A stretch of 20,591 nucleotides of DNA from Coptodactyla brooksi (GCA_033557675.1 JAWQRM010000666.1:1-20591); one strand, 5' to 3'. Numbered from the stretch's first letter, positions 7,280 to 17,785 are shown. Translations and numbers: made by a program. Notes: a model not told the origin generated them from the sequence alone.

Positions 7280-7543
7280 CAGGGTGACAATTATGAAAAA
7301 GGAACCTTGATAACTTTTGAACCGTTGGCGAAATTCAGTTAAAACTTGGCGGTTGAATGCAGGGCTTGTTGGGATTTCTTTCCAAAAAAAAATCACCGTC
7401 TGAACGAACGCCGAATGAAAATGAAATTTCTTTTCAGAAAGAAATTTTTGTTTTCAAAAAATTCTTTTCAAGAAACTTGCCGCGCCAACGGTTCAAAATT
7501 TATCAAGGTTTTTTTTTCATATAGCTCATTAATTGACACCCTG
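7280..7543. mobile_element. MITE with about 50-bp inverted terminal repeats
   Basis: The 264-bp element starts CAGGGTGACAATTATGAAAA and ends in the complement of CAGGGTGTCAATTAATGA. Left repeat 7280-7330 and right repeat 7483-7543 both lead through ACCTTGATAA and TTTTGAACCGTTGGCG. The right repeat has about ten extra bases. TA lies at both flanks (7278-7279 and 7544-7545), matching a two-base target duplication as in the Tc1/mariner superfamily. There is no transposase; the short open frame across it is accidental. The parent family cannot be named from the sequence. Confidence 0.85.
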
Positions 7544-7689
7544 TATGTATGATACATGCATTTCGAAATAACATGCATGTATTATGTAAATATACATGTA
7601 TTACGGTAGATTTACTATGTATGATTATGATATAATCATATATTGTTTGATTAAAGTATTGCAAGATACCAGAATTTTTTTTAACCAGA

Positions 7690-8605
7690 ATTTAATTTCC
7701 TTAAAGATATAATCCTTTAAGCAAATGAACTGGGAAGAACAACAGTTACGATTAAACGTCAATGGCAGGTACTTAGACAATCTACGATTTGCAGATGACA
7801 TCGTGCTCATTGCAAAAAACTTACCCAAATTACAACGCATGCTCCCGGAACTAAACAACAAAAGTATTCACTTAGGTTTAAATATAAACATAACAAAAAC
7901 AAAAGTAATATCACAAAAAGAAAATATCGATATTTACAACGAGCAAATAGAAATTGTAAAAGAATATAACCATTTGGGGCAAATATCCTTCGAATGTAGA
8001 TTAGACCAAGAGGTACAAAAGAGAATAGTGGCGACATGGGCAAAGTTCTGGTCAATGAAAAATATACTTAAAGGTAATTACTCCATAAATACAAAAAGAA
8101 AGATTTTCGATATGTGTGTAACTCCAGTAATAACCTATGGCAGCCAAACACGAGCCTTAACAAGAAAACAACTTATAAAGGTCAATACATGTCAACACAA
8201 AATGGAGCGACGCCTTTTGGCGCTTCGGCTGAACGATAAGATGACCATCCAAGATATTATGAAAAAAACAAATATCGCCAGTATTACAAAGACTATTCAA
8301 ACACTAAAATGGTCCTGGAGAGCTCATATTGCAAGGAACAAAGCGAGAGTCGAGGTAAAATAAAAACAGAATATAAGAGGTGAACAGACGAAATTGTGGC
8401 AAGGGCGGGGAGACTGTGGATGAGCAAAGCCCAAAACAGGGAGGAATGGGCATCTTTAGGGGAGGCCTTTGCATAATGAATGGTCTAGTGATAGATTTTT
8501 TTTACGTTCTGTAATTAGGACAACCTGTTTACTTCAGTTTTTATGTACACAAATATTTTTCTGATAAAGGCTATTATTATCATTATTGTTATTACTGCTC
8601 CTTAG
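7690..8605 (+). mobile_element. 5'-truncated RTE-type LINE
   Basis: This is the 3' part of a non-LTR retrotransposon: the end of the reverse transcriptase, its C-terminal domain, about 120 bases of 3' UTR and a simple-repeat tail (ATTATTATCATTATTGTTAT at about 8574-8593). 5' truncation at about 7690-7715 is the normal outcome of target-primed reverse transcription. Tails of ATT-like repeats rather than poly(A) fit the RTE clade. The element is younger than its neighbours, since 212 codons are still open. Confidence 0.82.
7716..8476 (+). pseudogene. RTE-type reverse transcriptase, C-terminal half
   Basis: The open frame 7725-8363 begins within the RT palm. LRFADDIVLIAKN (residues 20-32) carries the catalytic ADD box, and LGLNINITKTKVIS follows. 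Then come EIVKEYNHLGQI (usual EYVYLGQ), the ITYGSQTRALT block (usual TYGAETWTLT) and the C-terminal MERRLLALRLND and LKWSWRAHIAR (usual LKWNWAGHVAR). This order is that of RTE-clade proteins often annotated as endonuclease-reverse transcriptase. After 8363 a frameshift occurs; in another frame DEIVARAGRLWMSKAQ and NREEWASLGEAFA end at TAA 8474-8476, the usual protein end. The N-terminal endonuclease and finger domains are absent. TAA lies in frame just upstream, so the Met at 7725 is not a true start. Confidence 0.87.
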
Positions 8606-8949
8606 TACAATTTGGGACGCTAAAGTCAGGAAAACAGAAACGAAATGTTCTAACAAGAAGATCGGAAGTAATGTTTGATTATGGTGGAAAGTGGGTGTTG
8701 TTGATAGAAGTGATGGAATTACATTACTACATGAAAACATATCTCCATCTTACAGACGTTATGTGCTTGAACTCACACATGGTACACAAAGAAAACAACG
8801 GAAAACTAAGTCGATCAAATTTTTTAGTCGAACATGTTGAACAAACTATTGAAGAGTATAAAAACCCTTGTTTTTACATTTTATCATTTCGTTACAATTT
8901 AGAAATCTTTAGTAAAAATAGTGTTTTAGCGTTTTTTTAAAAACATTCG
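8606..8949. other. No gene seen
   Basis: AT-rich unique-looking sequence between two LINE relics. An 89-codon open frame (8671-8940) ends in an A/T-rich run and matches no motif I know; it is most likely chance. Confidence 0.4.
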
Positions 8950-9420
8950 TTATCGCTTGTTTTCGATCCATAACTCCACAGTTAACTGGTTAGTCTGATG
9001 ATCTGATGATGGTCTTTTGGTTTTTCCTAATTTTTCATTTATTTCTTTATCTATTTTTCCATTGCATTCTATGATTGTACCCAAATATTTAAAAGTCTCC
9101 ACCGTTCAACAACATGTTCGTTTATTTTATCTCGTGTTGTTTGCGCTCTTTGTTAAAATTATTATTTTTGCTTTCCTCGTATTCATTTGCATATTTATCT
9201 TATCGATAGCTCTTATTAATATTTTGAAGTTAGATTGTGATTTCTTTTCCCTTCCTCGCTAGTATATCGTCTAAATTATAATAAATAGTTATTTAAACTT
9301 GTTTTAAACTTTTTCATTTGCTTTTAGCTTCTTTTATTTCGCCGAGCACCCCATCCCTGTTTCACTTTTACTTTTATTGTGAACTTCTTATTTCTGGGTT
9401 ACTTCATTTTTTTTCTGTAT
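8950..9420 (-). pseudogene. LINE reverse transcriptase remnant, minus strand
   Basis: On the minus strand TVETFKYLGTIIECNGKIDK then EINEKLGKTKR (about 9107-9012) matches the FKYLGS.I..G...EI..RI.KA block downstream of the ADD box in RTE/CR1/jockey-like LINE proteins. Upstream pieces in the same direction read AIDKINMQMNTRKAKIIIL (about 9200-9145), the usual INxxKTKVM region, and more weakly IKVKVKQG near 9375, where G.RQGD is expected. The frame stays open past the YLG block to a TAA at 8952-8950. Stops and frame changes separate the blocks and the ADD box itself is lost. It is older than, and opposite in strand to, the LINE at 7690-8605. Confidence 0.65.
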
Positions 9421-9942
9421 TTCTTTCCTTTCTTTCAATATCTTCCGCACATCCTCTCTTCTTGTTACGTACGGTTTAGCATAATTGAACAAAATTTGTT
9501 GATTGTATTTAAACTAAAGCGGTTCATTAAAAAAGAAATCTCAGGTTATCATGGGCGTCCCGACGGGGAAGTGTTAAGGGCGTGTTTCAATGTATATTTA
9601 CAATTGTTGTTTTATTTTTGCATTTTTGATAAGATATCATTTTAAAGATGTTTACAGATATTACTTCCAATCTCCGTATTTTTACGTGCTCAATAACAAT
9701 GTAAAAGGCAACAAAACAAACATAAAATTTGCAGTTATAGTCACCTTTAACCTTACCAATACGGACGCCTATAATGATAGTGTTTATTCTAAGGCCGTAT
9801 TAGAAATAAAGTTCAAATTTTGTTATGCCATTTAAAGAACTATTACTCCCCTGGAAATGACTTCAGGATATGTCTTCACCTGAATTTTCTATCCTGGAAT
9901 GTTGTCGGAAATTAGCACCTGAAGATAGTATAATTCTAATTG
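9421..9942. other. No gene seen
   Basis: AT-rich with pyrimidine-rich patches. The small open frames (up to 88 codons) show no recognisable motif. Part of it may be further decayed LINE sequence upstream of the minus-strand remnant. Confidence 0.4.
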
Positions 9943-10586
9943 ATTGGTCGGAGAGTAATATCGTTTTTTTTGTGAAAATGAATGGCACTTTTCTTAGAAA
10001 GTATAAATCCAACACCTTTTGCCATCTTTCGGGCAGTAGCACGATTCCATGCTCATAAAACTCATGATCCTTGTTGGCAAAAAACTGATCCTCGTATTAT
10101 CTTGGTGGAACATACAGTGTCTTTTCTATTGATCAATTCTAGCCTTTTCTGTTTGAGTGAATCATGTAATTTGTTCAGTTGATGGCAGTACACTTCAGAA
10201 TCGATCGTGGTATTCTCCCAAAAATTTTGGAAAGAGCTCCCAAAATTTTTGCAAACTTGCAATAGGTTTTGCAAACTCTTACAAAAAAATTTGCAAACCA
10301 GTTTTGACGCAGACATTCTTTTCTCACATGAACAGTATTTTTATCTTGTTTGTAATAAAAAAAACAAAATGTGCCAAAATTGTGTTTTTGATTCTCCATG
10401 TTTCATAAGACACAAAAAGAAAACAATTGCGCAGAACCGAACAAAATATTTTCACACACAAACTTTGCAAAGTCAGCTGTCAGAATATAGATATAATGCA
10501 TATACGGTTTAGAATGAAGTTGGTTAGTTAAAATACAACTAACGCCTCTACTGCGAAAAAAACGAAATTACTTTCCGGAGAACCCG
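9943..10586 (-). mobile_element. Internally deleted mariner, copy 2
   Basis: The left terminus GGTCGGAGAGTAATATCGTT (9946-9965) and the right terminus, complement of CTCCGGAAAGTAATTTCGTT (about 10563-10582), bracket about 640 bp. The 5' leader (10290-10500) is shared with mariner copy 1, including TTTTTGATTCTCCATGTTTC and AACAATTGC. The internal deletions differ from those in copy 1, so the two were shortened independently from related parents. TA-type dinucleotides flank the right end. Confidence 0.82.
9999..10330 (-). pseudogene. mariner transposase remnant, copy 2
   Basis: The minus-strand reading starts with KTGLQ, the same leader scrap as copy 1, then after a deletion TTIDSEVYCHQLNKLHDSLK and QKRLELINRK (10212-10110), the conserved mariner block before the second catalytic Asp. 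A one-base shift gives FHQDNTRIS (about 10110-10085), the HxDN motif with the catalytic Asp present. The third catalytic motif (APSD) is deleted. FYEHGIVLLPERWQKVLDLY (about 10058-9999) is the C-terminal FYERGI..LPERWQKV block. Copy 2 therefore keeps what copy 1 lost and lacks what copy 1 kept. Neither can be active. Confidence 0.85.
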
Positions 10587-12260
10587 ATATAATCAGTTCC
10601 ATAATTCCTGTAACGACTCCTGTATACGTAGAAAGTGTCCCTTCTAGGGTTGCCTTTTAAATAGAACACTGTATTTTATGACATATTTAGATAATAAACA
10701 AAATAATAGAAGAATAAGGTGAATGCTCAAGTGTGAAATAGGTGTCATATTGCAAAATTAACCAAAATTGAAAAGTATGACATACTTTAGCATGTCATAC
10801 TAATGAAACCCCAGGTTATCGGATATGATTTAATTTTAAGAACATATCATATAATAAGTGACTTCTTCAAACGCTAGACAGCATGGATTTCTTTGCGTAT
10901 ATGGTGTTTCCTCTTTTTATTTTCTCTTAAGAGAAAATATTGCATTCGCAAAAAATCGATGTCGAGATTTTGATGGATCTTGACGAATTAGGCTATTTGT
11001 AGTCTATCTATGCTATTTTTTGGTGGTTGGTTCATCCGTCTGACCTCCACATTAGACTGATTAAAATAATGCTTTACATACAAGCTAATTATTATATAAT
11101 CTGATCACAATAAAGATTTTGTAAAAATTGTTCATATGGTTGAGATACTTAACCTAATTTTTTTTATATTTTACAACTTTTTGTAACAAAATATATTTTT
11201 GTAATCTACATAAAATTGTGAGTAAAAATCTATAAGGATAGTATATGATTAAAATCAAGAGTTCTCGAGTTATAAGCACAATTAAACCAGGACCGGCGTA
11301 AGAGAAAGTCTTAAAGTTTTAATTGGATAACGAATTGACGCAATTAGAGCAATTAATTATTATTGTGTATAAGTATGTATATTGGCGGGAGCAAAGTATG
11401 TGTATCGTTCCTTCTGAGATGAGTTTCATTTATTTGTAAACGTTTATAATGATTACTTAATATTTATTTTGCTTGGCAGTTGTTAATCTGCAGTTTAGGT
11501 CTAGAAAAGGAATAATGGAAATATAATTGATAGATAAATTTCATACTACATTTTCGTAAACGATTCACATTTTATAACTCTTCGAAATTTGCTATTTAGT
11601 ATAGTTTTGGGAAAAATCAGTACTTTGCTCATTCTATGGTTAGGATTTAAAAAACTCAAATCACACTTGTATAATATGTTAATACATAATAACTAAAACT
11701 AACCTAAATAACAGATTTAAAAGTCTCCAGCTGCGTGAAGTCCAAAATACATAAATCTAGTTTTTATAAATAGAAACTGTGTTCAAAACTGTTCAAAGTT
11801 AATTGGTTATAAATTTAATTTAAGAGCATTGCAAAACCAGATATATAAATCAATTTTAAATCAATTACCAATCAGTGTTTGTGATTCTTCAACTCAATTA
11901 CTCCAGGTATAAAACGTTGCAACTTTCAAAATACGTAAACGGCTGGCCGAATCTTCTAATATCACTTCTATATTACATCTTTTAACATCATTAATAGCTT
12001 GTCATTCCATCCGTGGTATTTAATTAAATATAATTAATAATAAATTGTGAATTTTTAGGTCATGGTGATAGAAGTTGTAAAACAGTAAAAGGCATTTACT
12101 GTTAATAAACACTTCATTAACGTTATAAATCATTATTTTTAATAAAAAAATGAAATTTTGTGGTAAACAAGTGGAAAATTAAAAACAATTGAATACGCGT
12201 CAAAACAAATGACGAACAATGCGATGTTTTTATTTTTTTAATTCCTATTTAATTTTAGTA
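10587..12260. other. No gene seen; AT-rich unique sequence
   Basis: No coding region recognised. Small features only: a hairpin GTATGACAT / ATGTCATAC (10775-10800) and one member of a dispersed repeat pair (11171-11284). Confidence 0.5.
11171..11284 (+). repeat. Dispersed repeat, copy 1
   Basis: About 113 bases match 17673-17785 in direct orientation at roughly 80% by eye. Shared blocks include AAAATATATTTTTGTAAT, CTATAAGGATAGTA and GTTCTCGAGTTATAA. The family was not identified; it has no coding capacity or terminal repeats. Confidence 0.8.
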
Positions 12261-13674
12261 ATCTTTGTTTCGCAACCTTCATTTATTTGTCTACTTGCGA
12301 TTATTACACACCTTTTCGTACGGAACAAAGAACGCGAAAATCTTCATAGATAACGCGATTCATGAATGGCAGTCTTTGTTTTTAACGTTTTAGCGTAAAC
12401 AAAATTCTCAAATTTATCGCTTTGTTGAAAACATATGTCTCGCGTTCCTACAATTTTCGTTGGACGAAAACAATCATTACGCGGCAATGCCCCTGAATGA
12501 AAACGATCTAAATATAGTTGAGGTTAAGTATAATCGGTACACAGCAGACGGGCAAAATTCACCGAAACCCTGGGTGCGCCAAAATGCATTAATTCACGGA
12601 TATATGAAATACTCCCAAATTTTTTTTTGAAGGTAGTATAGAATTACTTCTCCAGATGTAAAAATATTTATTTTGGTATAAGTTGATTTTGTGAATTTTA
12701 AATTCTGTTATTTATAATTTAAATTGGGATAATTTATTATGGGGATGATTTCTAACTTTTTTGGCGATCTACGTGTAGGGATGCATTGTGTTGCGGCAGA
12801 CAGTCGTGTACCAATGAGCTTGACCTAAATACAGCTTGTGTCCAACGACGTCTGTGCACAAGGTTCGCAAACATGCGGTTAGCTCGTCTGTCTGGCTTTC
12901 TTTCTCACCATGCTGCTATAATAAGCGAAACACTTGCACTTTTGACACCAGTTTAAATGCTGCAACGGATGTACGTAATAAGCGCCAAAATTTCACATTA
13001 TCATATCGCTAACGAAAGGCAGGTTTTAAATTTTATAACTTGGCACAAAATAAATAATATGAGATGTTTTCTGTTATTTACAGTGTTGATATCAGTTTTA
13101 TATTCATATGATAAAAAAAGTGAAAGTATAATAAGATTAAAATTGGTTATTAATTTATTTTATTAATTAATTATGATTGTCTTCCGATTATATGAAAATA
13201 TTTTTTTTACCAAAAAAATGCCAATATATTAAAATTGTACCATTTTTGCATGAATTGTGTGGTAAAAAGTATCCCAGCTCATAAATTGTATAACATAATA
13301 GATCTGAACAGTATCTTTAATAACACTTACTAATCTTTCAATATACTGTGAGTTTATTTATTCACGTAACATAGCCATGTTATTAGCGTTGCTATTTCAA
13401 ATAAACAATTCGAAAATATGTCTACACTTACATAAGCCAATATACAGCAAAGCAAGGACCGTTTTTTAACCAGCTGCAAACCAAACAATGTGAATTCGTT
13501 ACACCGCAATAATTGCTTTTTTGAAACGTTTGCTTATAAATGCTACATAGCTAATGTTGCACGTTCTCCCAGTCTGTGATGGTTTATGACTTCAGCTATT
13601 GGTAATAAAAAGCTCCTCATAAACATCCTTTTGCAGCCCTTATTCACGGCCGCACTTTACGTAGGTATTGCTTA
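12261..13674. other. No confident gene; two CpG-richer patches
   Basis: Two patches (about 12270-12610 and 12780-12960) are richer in CG dinucleotides than the surroundings. Each contains an open frame of roughly 70-80 codons on the plus strand (ending TGA near 12630 and TAA near 12956) without a good start or splice sites and without recognisable motifs. They could be remnants of exons, of elements, or regulatory DNA. The remainder is AT-rich. Confidence 0.4.
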
Positions 13675-14417
13675 ATGTTAAGTGGGAATAGTCTATACAT
13701 AGAAATAACAAACATTAGTAAGAATAATATCAACAAAATTACGAAACCAAATAAAGAAAGAAAAGTCACTGTTCGTGAACTAATCGTCGTCACTTTCAAA
13801 ATTACTGTCTTCTGTGTCAGAATTATTATTTACATGTATAATAAACTTTTGAGCATCCTGAGAAACATGGGAATTTTCGACAGTAATTGCATGCTTTATA
13901 CAATTGTCCCACAACATCTCTTGTATTTCACTTACTTATTTTCGTATTATGTCTACCACTCTTGCATGCTGGGTGGGATATTGGTTATTTTTGCGAGTGT
14001 TTCTTCTCAGTTGACTTCAAATCAATTCCCACATAGGGACATTTTTTCCATAAGGCTGCTAACACTTGGAACGGATCCTTTCTTGTACATGATGTATATG
14101 GTATCTTTTATTTCGGTACCTACGATATCTGGAATTCGGGATACAGAAAATTTTGAATAATCTCTTTCTTTTACACCTACCGTTACATTCTCTGTACTGC
14201 AGATTGAGGAACTTTCATCAATTCACTTGTCACCTCTATAGGTGCCGAACAGTTTTTGGCTTCTAGATTTTCAATTTTGTTTCATTTTCACTCTCTCGGG
14301 AAAAGTTTTCGGAACCTTCACTAACGGATTTTCACGGACGAAACATGTTAATATTTTTTTATCAGCAGTCTACGAAAGTGACGAAGGCTTGCGTCAAACT
14401 AAATTTTTAACATCTTT
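13675..14417. other. Unassigned open frames, probably chance
   Basis: A 161-codon plus-strand frame (13675-14160) is long for such AT-rich DNA but has no known motif; its hydrophobic stretches come from T-rich codons. On the minus strand, protein-like pieces are KNLEAKNCSAPIEVTSELMK (about 14262-14203), KDPFQVLAALWKKCPYVGID (about 14080-14020) and an acidic NNNSDTEDSNFESDDD (about 13830-13783). Stops separate them, giving the appearance of a decayed gene on that strand. The acidic piece resembles the N termini of piggyBac-like transposases only in composition. Confidence 0.3.
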
Positions 14418-14575
14418 ACCTGCGTTATATAGTAAGGTGGAATACATAGCAATGAGTACGTAAATATATTTTTCAAGCGTTAGTTTAAAAAAAGTGCCCA
14501 ACAATTTTTACCTGTATTATATTGTAAGGTGGAATACAATAGTAATAAGTACGTACATTTGTTTTTCAAGGAATG
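14418..14575 (+). repeat. Direct duplication, 92-bp period
   Basis: About 60 bases starting ACCTGCGTTATATAGTAAGG (14418) recur at 14510 as ACCTGTATTATATTGTAAGG, both continuing through GTGGAATACA and AGTACGTA to TTTTTCAAG. It is a small local tandem duplication, diverged by roughly 15-20%. Confidence 0.8.
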
Positions 14576-14705
14576 TATTATAAAAATTTCTGCCTAAATG
14601 TTTTGTTTACTAAGTTCTACCGTCTGCTTACCCGCTACCGGGTTTCCATTCTCTGTTTGTGCAAGATCATAAAACCCACAACAAACTGGGAAGAGTATAC
14701 AGATA

Positions 14706-14706
<1 letters not shown>

Positions 14707-14732
<26 letters not shown>
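14707..14732. repeat. TA dinucleotide microsatellite
   Basis: About 13 TA units, followed by CATACATATAT. Confidence 0.95.
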
Positions 14733-14736
<4 letters not shown>

Positions 14737-15339
14737 CATATATTTACTTCTCAACGAAATTTTACATTTTTATTAATAATAAAGTAATGTAATTAATAAT
14801 TTTACATAACATTTTCTGAGATCAGATTAATTGAAAACTGTTTAAAGTAAATAATAGAACTTATGGAAAGGTATTACTATTTCATACCGTAAACGGAAAT
14901 AAAATTCATTTTCAACATTTTTCATTACCTCTGTTGAAATATAATTTAATTTTATTAAATAATGCATTACCAAATATACTATACTAGCAAAATTTTGCAT
15001 ATTTTGCTCAAGTGACAGTCCCCTTTAATATTGGCAGTTAGATGGGCAAAACGGCATTACCCAATCTTCAGTAGTAAGGATACTTAGACAATAAAAATGT
15101 ATCATTATAACCTGCAATGTGTCTAAGAATTAACTAAAGACTGCAGTTTTGTGAGGGTATAGTTTAAATAATGGGTTCAGTTGAGAGGAATAAGATACAC
15201 TTAGAGAACATACTTTTTTGTAACAAATTAACTTTTATGTTAAATGGTCACGTGGTGAATCGATAGAATTGTCGTTATTCGATAGATTAGAATCAACACT
15301 TGGTGAGGAAAGGCCGCACTCAATCGCACGAGGAAATCA

Positions 15340-15684
15340 ATGTTTCCCCCAATCTCTCTCAAGGAGATGTTCCAAATACCTGGTTCAAATTTTCCAATAT
15401 CTGTTCGTGATTATCTGGATGAAATTCTTTCAAAAAGACCGACAGAAAGAAGGGCACTCCTGAAATGTACAGCAATGTCCGGAAATGTTACTCCTCTTCA
15501 CTACTTTTCATGGGATTCCTTGAAAAAAAAAGCTCAAGCAGATGAAACCGGCAAATGTGCAGCAACTGAAAAAGAGAAAAATATATGTGAGTCTAGAGTT
15601 ACTTTACTCAGGGTAATGAGAAATGTCCAAAGTGAGTTAGGGCTCTCTTACCAAACAAATGGACAAATTTTTGAATATGGGTAA
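15340..15684 (+). CDS. Unrecognised 114-codon open frame
   Basis: The frame begins MFPPISLKEMFQIPG, is hydrophilic and balanced in the middle (VRDYLDEILSKRPTERRALL, then KCTAMSGNVTPLHYFSWDSL), lysine-rich after that, and ends QTNGQIFEYG. Unlike most frames here it is not dominated by Phe, Ile and Tyr codons, so it may be genuinely coding or recently so. A possible acceptor (pyrimidine-rich, ending TCTCTCAAG at 15361) and a donor-like GTGAGT (15588-15593) lie inside, so an exon of about 227 bases is an alternative. I do not recognise the family. A TGA lies in frame upstream, and no promoter or poly(A) signal was evident. It may equally be a piece of an unknown transposon. Confidence 0.35.
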   Translation: MFPPISLKEMFQIPGSNFPISVRDYLDEILSKRPTERRALLKCTAMSGNVTPLHYFSWDSLKKKAQADETGKCAATEKEKNICESRVTLLRVMRNVQSELGLSYQTNGQIFEYG

Positions 15685-16485
15685 CAGCAGAAATAACTTT
15701 CAATAAATTTCCCTAATTCCTTTAAACTGAAATGATGCCACAGCATTTTGAACCGCATAAATTAGTTGACATATGCAAACGTTTATTTAATTAGAACGTC
15801 ATATTGGAGACATACTATACGTATTCCGGTAGCTACTATTCGAATATACATAATTTTAAACACACTTGCTTCATCTGAATGAGTGATTGATTCAATAGTA
15901 GAATCATTAATATTCGAAATTTCTCATATTAAAATACGGAATTTGCGTAGTAAAAATGTAGGAAGAAATACTTAATTTTGCGAGACTTTAGAAGTATGAT
16001 ATATAAAAGATTTGTGTGGTTCTAATATTTTAATGCTGCTAAAAAACAAATAGAAAGCAAAGAAAATTAACTGGAAAAATAAAAAGTATTCATAAAAGAT
16101 TCAATTCCAATTATGTAGAAGCAGTTCTTTGAAACTCTAGTCGATCATTAGGCGTCATTAGCGACCATGAAATATTCTAAAATTATATAAAGTTTATTTA
16201 AACTTTTCTGTTCAACGTCATTTGTTGAACACTCTAAGCCATACAACTGCAGTTATAAAAAATATATAGGTGAACAACTCAAAGTTTAAGGTAATTTAGT
16301 ATTGTCGATCTATATCTGTTCATAAAAATAAAGCTTGTTTTTATGTCTTGGTACCCAGGGTCATAGTACATTTTATTACCTTGCTATTATCGACGAATAC
16401 GACTATGCATAATACGAATTTTGTTTTGAAGTGTTCCAATTGCCACGTAGCATATTGAAATTTAATGTACGCGATGTTTTGCCTA
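15685..16485. other. No gene seen
   Basis: AT-rich sequence with stops in all frames; no repeat or motif worth naming. Confidence 0.45.
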
Positions 16486-17009
16486 GATAAATTTTAGTTT
16501 CCTAGAACAAATATTTGCTGATCGCCGCGATAATTTTATCATCCAATAAATTCAAATTGAAGCCAAAGTATGGTTATCGATGATTTTTTCTTTTCCACAA
16601 ATAAACCACTTATCGAATCATTGTTATACCCGACGAAATTTTTAGATGCAACTTTTGTGACGGCTAAATTGTTATCTACAGACGAGATAATGCATCGCAA
16701 TTTTGGTAATACCCCAATTTTTATCTGCTTCGCGCAAAACTCGTTTGGTTAGGTTAGGTTAGTATCTCAACTAAAATGCTTATCATCTGCATTTTATCGC
16801 TTTATTTATTCGATATGCCTCGCGATAAAATATTTCGGCATTTGCATGGCCGAATTTCCTAGCCTACGTTGATAAACATTGTGAAATTTTGTGAAGCCCG
16901 CCGACTATAGATAAAATTATTTGCCAAGCCGTCAGATTCATATGTATTTTGTCGCATTATCGAGAAAAACCTACATATATTTCGATAGTGAATTAAAAAA
17001 ATAGTTATC
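16486..17009. promoter_or_regulatory. Cluster of GATAA motifs (candidate regulatory region)
   Basis: GATAA or its complement TTATC occurs 15 times in 524 bases: 16486, 16529, 16536, 16574, 16610, 16672, 16686, 16721, 16780, 16794, 16824, 16871, 16910, 16957 and 17005. A simple composition model (A and T 0.34 each) predicts about two. Nine fit WGATAA, the GATA-factor consensus; the other six are CGATAA, also the core bound by insect boundary protein BEAF-32. Clustered GATA sites mark enhancers in insects. No adjacent gene supports this, and a decayed repeat unit containing the motif is the alternative. Confidence 0.35.
16747..16762 (+). repeat. Short interstitial TTAGG run
   Basis: GGTTAGGTTAGGTTAG, about three units of the insect telomeric repeat. 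Too short to indicate a telomere; it supports the insect assignment only weakly. Confidence 0.8.
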
Positions 17010-17672
17010 TGAGAATTCCAAGGCTGTTTGGCGTTAACAGATTAAAAACAGATGCAGTGTTTATCACGAATTAAATTGCGGTACATTGTTTTATCTCTGC
17101 TAAATGCTTGTGTTAGTAAAGTAACGCACCAAGTTTGGAAGAAAACAATATACGAATGCTTTTTAATTTGTCATTGCAGCGGTGCTTCTAAAAAACTTGA
17201 CTTTGTTCATTCTAAGACTTACATAATTGTTTATATACTGTCTTTAAATTGGCTGTATAATATTTAAGCACAAATTATTTTGGCAAATTTGCCCAACAAT
17301 AGTAGTTCCCGAGTTAACATTTCAAAATGGTGACCAAAAATATTTTAATTGATTTGAAAAGGATTAATATTTTTCTAAAATTCTTTTTCTGAAGTTGTGC
17401 ATTATTAACCCATTTGGTCCGGCTGTACTCATTTAAGTACATCTATATTTTTCTTGTCCACTCAAATGAATATATATCAGAACCAGTTTTATACGAATTA
17501 TAATTTATAATTAATTATAATAACGTAATAAATTATAATTATCACGTTAGACTGATTGACACTAAATTTCAATACGTATATAAGTATCTAATAAAAAGAC
17601 CTCAGGAAAATAAACATACCATAAACAATGTCTATATGATTGCGGTAGTTAATTTAAAAACTTTGTAATTTT
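17010..17672. other. No gene seen
   Basis: AT-rich; the short open frame at 17052-17267 has no recognisable motif. Inverted TTATAATT-type runs near 17500-17540 are explained by composition. Confidence 0.45.
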
Positions 17673-17785
17673 TTTTAACTTTTCGTAATAAAATATATTT
17701 TTGTAATGTACACAGAATTGCGAGTAAGAAACTATAAGGATAGTACAAGCTTAAAATTAACGGTTCTCGAGTTATAAACATTATT
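17673..17785 (+). repeat. Dispersed repeat, copy 2
   Basis: Second member of the pair with 11171-11284, same orientation, sharing AAAATATATTTTTGTAAT, CTATAAGGATAGTA and GTTCTCGAGTTATAAAC. It ends about 95 bases before the foldback element. Confidence 0.8.

Noticed and set aside
7346..7552. A 68-codon open frame
   Set aside because: It lies inside the MITE and runs through its terminal repeat, so it is accidental.
10062..10512. Several overlapping open frames on both strands
   Set aside because: All but the pieces with mariner motifs are shadows of the decayed mariner copy 2.
12390..12956. Two open stretches of about 70-80 codons without an early ATG
   Set aside because: No acceptor and donor pairs of good quality and no recognised motif; kept only as a note.
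13675..14160. A 161-codon open frame, with possible membrane segments
   Set aside because: The hydrophobic stretches follow from T-rich codons, no family motif is visible, and the opposite strand reads as plausibly as a decayed gene.
14618..14655. GC-richer CTACCGTCTGCTTACCCGCT segment as a possible small RNA
   Set aside because: No stable symmetric fold or known RNA signature could be seen.
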